Source of the DNA: Vanessa cardui
Lineage: Eukaryota > Arthropoda > Insecta > Lepidoptera > Nymphalidae
Length of the DNA: 64,000 nt
Assembly (NCBI RefSeq): GCF_905220365.1
Contig: NC_061128.1
Span: forward strand, 2,542,001-2,606,000
Direction of reading: 5' to 3'
The notes beneath the pieces were generated by a model that was not told the origin of the DNA, ran no database searches, and saw only the letters and a program-made list of their open reading frames with translations. Positions 13,507 through 25,045 of this stretch are shown one piece after another (position 1 is the stretch's first letter; each line of letters starts with the position of its first letter). The translations under genes and the position numbers were made by a program.

Positions 13507-16375
13507 AACAATCGCAGACTGTACCAACTAAGCATACCGTCCATACATATAAATATTTACATTCTTACTATTACATTACTTTGTCATGCATGTATGGCTT
13601 TGAAATCAATATTTAATCTAATTTGTCAGGACGAAATATGAATCGATTTATAATAATCGATCACATACGACATTATCTGTTCGTATAGTGGCGCAGGAAC
13701 GCGATTGTCAAGTTAAAATGTATTTACAATGAAGCAATGTTGCCATACAAAATAACTTTAAAATTTACTCTTTTGTTGGCCATTCGTCAAACGGGTGCGT
13801 TCAGTTACATTCACCGAGTTATTTTTATTTCAAGGCCAGGCGGAATGCGACATTGTTTAATATGTTGTATGTATTCACGTTTAAAGCGTATATCAGTGCT
13901 CGGAGTTTAGGGTAGTGTGGCTATAGACAGTAGTGGTTGCATTATTCAGCTGAATATGCAATTAAATGAGGGCAGTTTGAGGAGCGCGGGTGTGAGTGAG
14001 ACGGCGATATACCACTCGATATTATATTGAACAAGTTTATAACTACGTGTATTAGACGAACGAGTTCGTACAACGTTTTCTCATTTCCCGGGACGAAACT
14101 TTTCTAATATTATAGTTTCATTCATATTGTCGGTAGTTTCGCGGAGTTTTCTTTCGTGGAAAATGAAAGACTATTTCCATAACTATTATTTCGCTTTTAT
14201 TGCTTTGCCAGTTTCTTCTGCTTCAAATAGATTTGTTAAAGTTAGAAGTTTCCACTTTATCGCTCGGAAATAATGTTTGTTCTTCGAAAGTGTTAAGCAA
14301 CACAGTTCCTTATAGAAGAAATGCCATAAAACAATGCCTATATTTGTCCTATTTTCTCAAACACTTAACTTGAAACATGATAGCAAAATAATTTATAAAA
14401 CTAATTATTTTAGTGATATGTTTCAAAAGTATATCAATCAAATGTTAAATTACAATTGTATTTAATGTTTTTGTTGTTAAAATTGTCTGCAAGTAAGTAT
14501 TAAATATGGTCGAGCACATAAGTTGATCATGCGACCGGTAATATAGCTGCGAACAAACATGGTCGACTATGATTACAGATGATTACTAACGATTACAGGT
14601 ATTACGCAAATTGTATACCATCATCGATCGTCTTACAGTGCGTAATTTATGTTTTATTTGTATGCCTCGTACATTATTGTTTATAATTATTGGACAGATG
14701 ATTAATATATCCCACGGTTTACTTTATAAATAAGATATCTTGTGATCGTACTTTAGTATTGCCATTCTTAAAAATACAAATAATATAACGACTAAAATGA
14801 CGCGCTATAGATAGCATTGTAGAGATTGAATTGAACGTAAATGTTGATTTTTAATTATGTAGAGCTCTGCAATTTATGCAGGGCCGTGTCTCAGTTTTCT
14901 ATGTAAACAGCAAGAACGAGCTCAATTTGCGTTCGGGAATATGCACTTAAACAACCACTTGAGAAATTAAAAAGAAACTATAACAAACCTTATTTAAATT
15001 TGGTTTATAAATATAGGTAGACCGGGCAAGCGCTTAGGAAATAACGAGTTCCAAGTTTCATTAGAAAAAGTTCTTTTGTCGTCGAGTTAAACTTTTGCTC
15101 ACAATGGTCGTAATTAAAAGTTGGCAGCACTGCGCGGGTGACAGCAATCCGCCATGTCTCGCCACCAGTGCGCGGGTAAAAAGGGCGCCAAACTTGCACA
15201 GATAAACAACTTCTCGCCTTTTTGTTGATACTTGGAAGATCTAATGCGACGCTTAGTTTTAATAGACTTCAGGATTGAAAGTCGTGACTAACAGAAATGT
15301 TAACGAAACACCGATATACACTTATTATAAAGATAGTATACGCTCGAAACTTACTTACCTACCTTACTTAAATTAATGATTAAAATAATTTTTACTTCTA
15401 TTAAGGTTTGAAGTTGAAAATGTATAAATTAATTTGTTTATAATTAAATTGCCTTTACTTCACACATTTTGTTAGTTGAGCTATATGCGTAAAATCTAAA
15501 TGAGTAAATTTAGTCATCTTATACCTTCATATCATTTTACAAATTAATGACCATGCGATACGGAAATTAAGCGCTATACGAGCGTAGGGGGGCAGACTCC
15601 CCCCACAAGGGTGTGGGGTGTGTGGGGGTCTAGAATAGCAATCTAGGGAGTTTGGATTGTCTGGTCGGTTGAATGGAATACCTGGCGTTGCTGACTGCCC
15701 ATCAACAGTACGAAAATACATTACGCTTAAATTAGGCTCTGAGGTACCACGCATACCTTCTTAATAAAACAAGTCACCTTATGCTGTTATTTCTTTAACA
15801 AAAAATTATTTTTTGTTTCTTAAATGTTATAACCCTTAGAATTTATTCATCTTAGTCTATTTTAGTCACGACGATAAATGTATGATTTTTATATTAAATA
15901 AATAGGAATAGGCTGAAACACTCGCTGATTTAACCAAAGAAGATAATGCATAAAATAAGTTTAATGACAGCGTAATAAAAAAATTATATATTTAAAACAA
16001 AATTCCAACATTCTCCTCATAACGAATCTATTAAGAATGCAAATGGATTCTGGAAGTACAAACATAATTCCATTATTAGCGAAGACGCCGGGTGATATAT
16101 TATCAAGTTAAAATTAAATTAATTCCCCCTCCCCTCCCTCGCCCCGCCCACTACCCGCTATCTGATATATTGAGGATGTTTAATTAAAATATCTTTTAGT
16201 GATTTACGAGTGTCGATAATTGTTGGTTCAAGCGCGGTTCAAACTCGGTTCAAGGTTGATTTATCGGTCGGTGGTGCTGCTGGATTGATATTTTGCTATT
16301 CACTACACCTTATTGATGTCTATTATATTCTCTGTGGTCATTTTTGTTTAACTATTACAGTCTAAAAACAGTGTT

Positions 16376-16623
16376 TTGACGTCCTCCATTGTCGAGTGGT
16401 GTGTACACCGGTTTTCATGGGTACGCCACTCTGAGGTCCCGGGTTCGATTCTACAACTACATCGACTCGGCCCGGCCGAGTCGATGTAGATTACCATTAG
16501 TTTTCTATGTTGTCTTGGGTCTGGGTGTTTGTGGTACCATCGTTACTTCTGATTTCCATAACACAAGTGCTTTAGCTACTTACATTGGGATCAGAGTAAT
16601 GTATGTGATGTTGTCTCATATAT
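16376..16623 (+). mobile_element. tRNA-derived SINE, copy 1, carrying an internal palindrome
   Basis: The sequence TTGACGTCCTCCAT..GTCGAGTGGTGTGTACACC is followed by GGTTCGATTC (box B, 16442-16451), a TGTAGATTACCATTAGTTTT body, and an end at TTGTCTCATAT. It matches the element at 18.35-18.59 kb along nearly its whole length, in opposite orientation. Right after box B this copy has extra sequence that is the inverse of the following 16 bases. This makes a 33-bp palindrome at 16457-16489 that copy 2 lacks. The 111-codon open frame across it is not a gene. Confidence 0.8.
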
Positions 16624-18349
16624 GTATATTTACAATTTTCAATTCATTTACAATTCATATAGTGTTATCATATAAAAAACGCGTTAGTGTTCCTGAATAC
16701 CCTTCAAAATGGTGCAATACATAAAAATATTCAAACCTTTTGTTCAAATTATTTAATTATTTCAAAACGACTTAACTGAAATACCATTCTTTATTTTTCA
16801 CTCGTATGTGATAATAGCATTTTGAATGATTGGTCTTTAAAAAATATTTTTATTAAGAAATATTCATATAGGGTTTTAAGATCTTTGTTATAATTCTAAG
16901 CGTCTAATAATTTGTATTTATGGAAGTTTTATCGGCTAAATTCAATTTACTGCAGCGCCGCTATGCCTCGGGATAGCAATTTCAACAGTAAATTAAATTC
17001 AACGCTCACGGAAAAAGCTATACGCCTAAAATAAGGCAAATGTCTAAGGAATTTATGTTGAAGTATTTTTCATAATAACAGGCATTTCAGGGTAATCTAA
17101 TATTTACTTCATAACCCCTTTTTATCTTGCGAATTTACTATCGCTATCGTACCGGAAAGATTTTTAAAATATTCTGTTGGAATTGGTGTATGAATTATCA
17201 GGTATAATGATTTTTTTATAGCTATAATAATTTATACTGTAGAGTAAGTATATTGATTTTTTTCTGAAATTATTAAAGAAAAAGGCTACACTTTGGAGCT
17301 ATACAGCCTTGTCTGATATAGAGACGTAGATACTGTAGCGTGTCAGCGTGTTGGCTTTGTACATGACTGTAAAAATATATAATAGTCTATTATAATCCCA
17401 CAGTTGGTCAAAGGCCTTAACATGAATATACAAGAGTTTTTTGTGTAATTGATTCTTTGTGTGTTTTCCCTCATACCTTCAACTCTTTCAATTTATTTTG
17501 AAAACTTAGTGAGCTTACTCGAATTGTAACCGGCAGATTTCGTTTGAAATTAATATGTTTTGTCAGTTATGTAACCAATTAATTAGTATCTTTTTAAATT
17601 AAGGTACTTACTACTACAAAATATGAACATTTTATATTATATTTTGAGATCTAAACATAACTTCAAATATTACATTATATTCACTGCAAAAATATCTCAT
17701 AAAATATCTGAATCATTACTATAAAATATTGTTATAACGTTTTTAACTTGAATTTCATTAAAGTGATAAACGATAATGCAAATTACTTACAATAAATATC
17801 GAATTGGCTATAAACGTATAGATAGGCTGCGTGGAAGTATAATCTGGCTATAAAGCAGATTTTAGAGCGTTCCCGAGTAATCCACGATATATTAAAAGTC
17901 GTCTGCTAAGCCTCTTAAAGTATACCGCGCAACAACGACACGTCCTTGCGCACTAAGCATATGGATTAAATTGTATTGAAAAACTATGTGACCCTGTGTA
18001 CACAATTTTAAATAAAGTTTGCAAAAAACAATATAGAACATAATACATGTATAGAAAATATACTTTTCAAGAACATCGAGTGAGAATGTGAACTATATCA
18101 TCTTACGTTATTATTTAAATGGAGTTTTAAAAAGTTCACATACTGTATTTAAATTAAACATAAGTTTTTTCTTGAACTAGATAATATGTAAATGTCGACG
18201 AGGAACTTTCTGGAAATTGACATCGCCCATGAATAATGCATGTGGTGATACATAATGTATATTTTATTATCTACAACACTGGTAAGTTATTTTTGTTTAC
18301 ATGGGACGTACAGCGTCATGTTTTTAAAAAAATCTCATCGGCCATAGAA

Positions 18350-18591
18350 TTAATAATAATAATAAATATGAGACAACATCACATACATTTCTCTGATCCC
18401 AATGTAAGTAGCTGAAGCACTTGAGTTATGGAAATCAGAAGTAACGAAGGTACCACAAACACCCAGACCCAAGACGACATAGAAAACTAATGGTAATCTA
18501 CATCGACTCGGCCGGGAATCGAACCCGGGACCTCTGAGTGGCGTACCCATGAAAACCGGTGTACACACCACTCGACCATGGAGGTCGTCAA
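18350..18591 (-). mobile_element. tRNA-derived SINE, copy 2 (opposite orientation)
   Basis: This is the same family as the element at 16.4 kb. On the minus strand it has TTGACGACCTCCATGGTCGA, box B GGTTCGATTCC (18515-18525), the same body with GTCTTGGGTCTGGGTGTTTG, and a (TTA)n tail at 18351-18367. It appears more intact than copy 1 around box B. I see no clean target-site duplication. The 73-codon open frame here is a shadow. Confidence 0.8.
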
Positions 18592-20810
18592 TTGGAAAAT
18601 CGTCAATGGAATTGAATTTCGATTTTTAAAATATCATGTAAAAAATTATGTATATAGCCTTTTTTACAGAACACTCCGTATAAAACAGTTTACATATTAG
18701 AAAGAGACAGTATAAAATTTCGACTTAAATATCTGAGTAGAGCAACGAGAATTTTTGAGATAGATAGTTTGTGTGCGATTGAGTTTCAATAGTTTTCCAG
18801 ATGGTATCCATTTTCTTTCCACTCTGACAGTATCGCAGTGAAGGGTGATACGAGAATCTTATAAGAACGTGCGAGCTAAGTTCACATCCGGTTTGGCACC
18901 AATGAATTTTAAGCTTCACTTCGGCGGAGAAATAATACTGAAAACTATTTTACTTCACCACAAGTGAAGTGTAGAAATATGGATTTATCTCTTTTCTAGG
19001 AACTGTCCCATTCTTTCCCGATTTCAAATACGAGAGGCACCGAAAATCATTATAAGTATATAGTAATAACATTATTGTACATGTTATTACATAATACGTA
19101 CATTTGGATACATAACATTGTTTAGATCTACCATAAAAATACAAACTTTTGAAAAAATATCACTGACACTAAAGGCGGTTGAAAAATTAAAAGTGTTATG
19201 TAAATCCTTCAATTAAAATAGGTACTTAAGCATTTATAAATACTAATTTTTTAAGATAAAATTGTAAGTGAAACTACTACTGCGGATTGTTCCGAGACAA
19301 CCCGGCAACGAATTCAGTAGTTGCTATTGATCATTGTTTGAATTATATATGTTTATCTGGAGTGTTAAATTAGACAGAGTTAGTCATTAGAACATCTGAA
19401 GGAAAAGTGCTAGTTAATATTAGTCAACTCTAAAAATATTCAGTACAGATTCGATTACAACTTCAAAGTTATATATTATAATAATTTGTATATTTATTTT
19501 AAGCAGTTGTACGAAAAATTGTGACGCTTATTTAATTTATGAAATCCTTAAAGCTCTCTGAAAAATATATCAGCTTATTTATTGTACGAATAATTAAAAT
19601 ATTTATTCCATTTTAATTAAGTATGAGCGTAATAAAACTACAATGCCAACTGTTTTATATAAGTTACGAAGTTTAATTAAGCCTTTTAACTGTAAGTACT
19701 TGCTTTTAATGACGTTTTCAAGCTTAAGATAATTTAAATATTCTTACTTTACGTATTGAGGAAAATAATTAAACAACTGTCTTTTTATAAGTCAGTTACG
19801 ATCACACTTTCGAATTATTATTTTTTCAAAGTATCCAATGTGGAACTAATTTATTTTGAACTAAAACCTTTTTCGTGCGATAAATTACAATTAAATTAAT
19901 ATTAAACCGATGTTTCTTTTTTTCTTGTTCACGTACATTTATTTGAAAAGACTTGCGTTCAAATATACTTTGGCAGCAACAGAGAGTTTCTATGTCGGTT
20001 AAAAATAACAACTCAATTCATCTCATAGTTATTCAATGTTTTTGAAACACTAGGGGATGTTGCACTAGAAACGTATTTTTATTTCGATCACGCACGTTGA
20101 AAATGTTCGCAGAACACCAACTGTTATCGGAACCAGGATTTATGGCACTTGTTGCGCGGATTCTTTCACGCTGCGACCAGTACATTGTCCCACGTGTCGC
20201 CTTCACTTGGACCATTACATATATTGCATCATTTTTTTCAATATAGCTTATATTACCAAAGGCATTTGTTTTATGCTTTGTTTTATATACAACGAAGCCG
20301 ACTAATTTGTTATGCCACAAGTTATTCGCGCAAATATGTATATTAAATGAATTAAGGACAAAGATCTAATCGAATGTATGATAGTAATGGGATACAATAG
20401 GAAACAATTGAACCGTTATCTATGTTACTTTTGATATTTGGATTTTTTTACGTTTCTCTATTTATATTATTCGTCTAAAATATTTTATTAAAACTACTTT
20501 ATCTATGATAATTAATACTTTAAACGATAAGATGACTGAATACAGACTAGATTAATGCCTAGTTCCTGTTTCAGTTATTTATATATTTTCATATATACCT
20601 AGTTTTATTAATTACAGTTTTATTAGCTTTAACAGTAGCAACAGTTAAGTAGTACCGAATTCAACTATTAAAAACCTCGAACACCACTCTCAGTATTACC
20701 CAGAGATAATAAATCAACTCCGTTTGTCATAATCCCGCAGGGTGAGACGAAGGCTAAACGGTCTTCTGGCGCTTGTCACTAGTGTCTTATTAGTGTCGGG
20801 TTCAAGTTGA

Positions 20811-20866
20811 TTCACTTGTTGCTATCCCGGACCCCTTTCGCGGGACGCCGCAAATCCCGCGGCTTG
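20811..20866 (+). repeat. GC-rich hairpin module, copy 1
   Basis: TTCACTTGTTG..TATCC is followed by a 21-nt block starting GCGGGACGCCGC at 20840-20860, which is identical to a block at 21736-21756. The block begins GCGGGA and ends TCCCGC, so it can fold into a hairpin. Upstream (about 20730-20810) is more GC-rich sequence, including GGGTGAGACGAAGGC, that may belong to the same element. The family was not recognised. Confidence 0.6.
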
Positions 20867-21287
20867 ATATCCAGATAGATTGTGAGTTTGTTTGCGGGTT
20901 TATTTGACAGATGTTTTGGGTGTTTTACGGATTGAATTGGAATACTTTTTCTCACCGATCCCGTTTTATATTAATATGTAAATAAGTTTTGGTGTTCTTG
21001 TTTATAGAATACGATGTAAGATTATCCGATGACCATGCTTTCTTACTTCAACCTTAATAGTTTTGATATTTGATCCTCTTTCAACCGGAGTTTTATGAAA
21101 CAAAGTTCTGATGAAAAAGTGAGACAGTTTTTTTTGCTATTTTGAGGAGCTTTTATTTGTATCTATTTTAACTAGTTCCACTTTATTTATTAAGAAACTC
21201 ATGCGCATACCTTCGATATGGATTTTAATATAGTTCATTTGTTTTAAAATATAATTACCTATAAAACTATTGACACTAACCCTTCAA

Positions 21288-21412
21288 CAAACAACAACAA
21301 CAACAGCATCCTGTAAATTCCCACTGCTGGCTAAAGACCTCCTCGCCTTTTGAGGAGAGGGTTTGGAACATATTCCACCACGCTGTTCCAATGCGTACGC
21401 TGTTCCAATGCG
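21288..21412 (-). mobile_element. 5'-truncated SINE of the same (GTT)n family
   Basis: On the minus strand this is the 3' part of the SINE at 57.1 kb: AACAGCGTGGTGGAATATG, a GGAGAGGAGG-like segment, CAGCAGTGGGAATTTACAGG, and a (GTT)n tail. It is flanked on both sides by an 11-bp direct repeat TAACCCTTCAA (21277-21287 and 21413-21423), a clear target-site duplication. The 5' end contains a short internal duplication (two copies of GCTGTTCCAATGCGTA on the plus strand). Truncation at the 5' end is typical of LINE-driven retroposition. Confidence 0.85.
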
Positions 21413-21699
21413 TAACCCTTCAAACCCAATTCAATAATACTACGTAACGCTATTTGAGGGTTGGGTATATCGATGAGTGGTACATAACCGCGTCTACCAT
21501 CAATTTAATTAATATATTTTACAGACAGGACCAGCTCTGAAAGATTTTGCTATCTTTAAATATTAAAGTTCTAATAACTGATGACTGTACATTAAGTTGT
21601 AGTATTATTAAAACTGTAATATTAAATATAGGTATACACTTGTCTGTAATTTAATTCGTATAGCTAGTTTATTTCATTCAGTTAATAGACTTTTTCATT

Positions 21700-21766
21700 T
21701 TCACTTGTTGATGGTATCCTCCTGCGTCCCGTTTAGCGGGACGCCGCAAATCCCGCTGCGGGATTT
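21700..21766 (+). repeat. GC-rich hairpin module, copy 2
   Basis: Same orientation as the module at 20.8 kb: TTCACTTGTTG, TATCC, then the identical 21-nt GCGGGA..TCCCGC block, followed by TGCGGGATTT. A preceding GTCCCGTTTAGCGGGAC adds a second inverted repeat. The two copies lie 0.9 kb apart and bracket the truncated SINE at 21.3 kb. They may be subterminal parts of one element or a local duplication. Confidence 0.6.
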
Positions 21767-24700
21767 AGGGTTACTTTTGTTTGTATTTATTTGAAGTACT
21801 ATTCTATTTGGAAAGAATAGTATCATATTATAATTATTTAACTAGGTTTGTCAAAAAAATATAATGAATTTGATATAAACAAATGAAATGTTTTTAAATA
21901 TTAAGTTAATATAAATAGTTAGAAAATTTTGAAATAATTTGTATTGATTGATATATTTTCATACATATGGTACTAATTGGACATTAATGTATGTTTTCTA
22001 CAGATAACAGTTTCATAAGAACGGGAAGTTAAGTTATGTATTTGTTTATTTTAATCAAACTCAATTTACTAATTCAATTATTGCTAAAGTTTAATACCAA
22101 GTTAATTTGCTGAGATTATAATGGGAGTTAAATATATATTTATAATATACCTTAAAGTTAAATTGAATTACGTCAAGTAAAAGGTAATAAGGTTCTGATC
22201 CCAGTATGTAGCGAATGTCGGTAGTGTTACGAGTATAACCATTAAATTAAAATTATAATTCAATGATTCAAATTCAAATATTAACCCGCAATATGTTATA
22301 CAGTAATTTTCACTATTCATTTTATGATCAGTTATGAAATTTTTAAAATGTAATAAGAACATAATGTTCATCGCTAAACAAACTCCTTGTATAAAAACTC
22401 TTTTGAGATTTAAAATTGCGTTCCATTTTTCAAGAATTTATGAGATATTAAAAAAAAACTTGAACACTGAAAATTGTAGCTTCATGCGTCATATGACTGG
22501 TCGAATAAAAACCTATCGGGTTTTCTACCGATTGTTGTGTTCCGATTTAAAAGGGGACATGAGAACCAGTGTAATTACAAGCTGAAGGGTCAGGGCATCC
22601 TAACGAGACCCAAGTCAAGTCTAAATAAATTCTAGTAACTTTTTTATAAAGTAATAAGTATACAAAATATGTATATACGTCCTTCTTTCAAAATACATTA
22701 AGCGGATTCTGGAGTTTGAATATCGTGTCGACATACAAGAGTAATAGCGTGTTCTATCGGATTTTTCCGATTCAAAGGTTTTCGTATACTCATAGGGAAA
22801 GGAACACAAGGAACATTCTTAGCGGGCAGACGGTCGCATCAGCATATTGGCTCGTTAGGAAGGCCATACGTAACAGCCTCACAGTATTTTAATACTTGCC
22901 GTCATTAAAATAGAGTCTATTTAACTATAACGGTATACGAAAGGAGAATGCAGGCGAAAACGTATGCAATGTGTGTTTTGTTTCTACTTGTATGTGTGCG
23001 TGCCAGACGGGTTACAATAGGGCATTGTTTAAAGTACTTTTTTTGAGTTCCGAATGTTGCCAGCCTTGACTTAATTGACAGGGAACTCAGCACGGAAGAG
23101 ATTTTAGTATTTTTTTTTTAATTAAATATTTTTGGTTGTCAATTATGCGTGCCTTTGAATTAGGGTTTATTTCTTACAATAAAAAGCTTACATAATATTG
23201 TATAGTCAAAACTGCCTTGATTTTTATTATATAATTGTTTTTTTTTAATCAAGTTATTAAAAATAGTTGAAGTTCTTATGAAAGAAATTTAATCTCCTTC
23301 ATATGTTACAAATTAATTCGGATATTGCAAGAGAAATTTGCGAGAAAACTTTATATTAAACCAAGTAGGTAAGTTAAAAGGTAACGCTGGATACATGAGC
23401 GTATTACATATTTACGAAATCAATTGAGAGCTTTTCCCTAACCATTTGTTTCTGTTTTGTAATCAAAAGAGCAATTTTGACTGCGAATGAAATAAAATAT
23501 TTAACGTCTCTTCATAACATCGGCCGTTTGAAAAGTTATGAAATTTTCAAATATCCGGAAATTAAACTTTGGTATGTACACGAGGAATGCCCGCGTTGTA
23601 TTAACGGCTCTAAATTTTAGTTTTATAATCACGTATATTATTTCTTTAAACGTAATATTCGCCATATCTGGCATTTATTTTTTAATAACAAGTTTTCTAT
23701 CTCAAAGAAAATAAAATAATAACATTACTATAAAAAATATAATAGAAATAGTAAAACACTAATCAAATAATATGCTCTTCATTATCTTGTTCTAATTAAA
23801 CAATCCGTATTTATATAACAATGAATCATTTAACTATAAATTAATTTATCAGCGAAACAATACCACTATATCAAAGTTAGAACACTATTGAAACGGCAAA
23901 GGGACACCGAAAATGCATAACGAGGCAATAGAATGCATTAATGAAACTTTCAGGCAATAGTTTAGAGTAACTATCCTATAGCAGAGGGCGAGCCACCTTA
24001 CCCCACACCGCCGCCTCCTTCGGCCCGCATTCATGATTAAAATGAAAATTTTAAAGGTCTCTTCCTTAATAAAAATATCTAATCTCGTTTCATGAAATTC
24101 CATAGACAGAATAACCTTACTTTTTATGTTTTGGCGCGTAAATTGTGTTTTCTATAAAAAAAAAAATAAAGTCTTCGCGTATTGATCGTGGTGCAGCGCA
24201 TGCGTAAAACAACGAAATTTGCAATTACAAAGTGCTCTGTGCAAATTTCGTCCGAGTTTATAATTCGAAGGCGGCCTCTAGCGGCGATTTTCGCGTCACA
24301 AGCTGTGAAGGAAGGAGATAGAAAGGTTCGGATATAAATTTCAGTTTGATGCGATACTTTCAAATTTTCCACGCATTACTTGGTAGGAAAATTATTAATT
24401 GAAAAACATTATACAACATTACACAGCAAAACAATGTTGCCCTTCGCGTAACAACATAAGGTATTTGAAAATGTATACATAGAATCATTTGACGTGTGCG
24501 ATAAATTGATGTTTCTTTTTTTAAATTGCATATATATTTTTTACGCCACTAACATATTTTAGCAGCAATACTATGTAGAAAATTGGAGATCTATTAAGTT
24601 TCGAGTAAATGTTGTTTCATAAATTAGTTTACATATTGCTTGACCTACTTAACTAAGGTATATATGAAATGAAGTTTCTTAATTAAGAGAAACAACTATC

Positions 24701-25020
24701 GTCATGAAAGCATAATAGACGTTATGTAGAGCTGATTCTAATATCAATTACGTACAAAGTATAAAAAATAATTTAAAAAAATAGAACTTTTCTAACTTTT
24801 AACTTAAAGAAGTGCAATTTAAATTGTCAGTAAGTATTTTTTATAAGAATTTAAAATAGAATCAGTGTTAACGGAAAGTGAAAATGTCATTAAAAATGCA
24901 TCGACGGCTGCCGTCCGAATTGGCTAATCAGGCGGGCACCATCTCCATGTACCTAGACATAGCACGGTCTAGCTTTTAGAGTGCACCGTCGTGGGGAGGG
25001 GGTAGGGAGGGCGCAGTCTG

Positions 25021-25045
25021 GTTGTCATGGCAACCGCAAGATGGC
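25021..25045 (+). promoter_or_regulatory. RFX X-box-like palindrome next to a YY1/Pho-like site
   Basis: GTTGTCATGGCAAC (25021-25034) is close to the X-box bound by RFX factors, with one mismatch in the first half. CAAGATGGC (25037-25045) matches the YY1/Pho-type motif. The surrounding 24.9-25.07 kb is GC-rich against AT-rich flanks. It is a possible intronic enhancer or alternative promoter. Confidence 0.35.

Noticed and set aside
16389..16724. 111-codon plus-strand open frame (and the 73-codon frame at 18350-18571)
   Set aside because: Both run across tRNA-derived SINE copies. They share sequence because of the repeat and not because they are genes.
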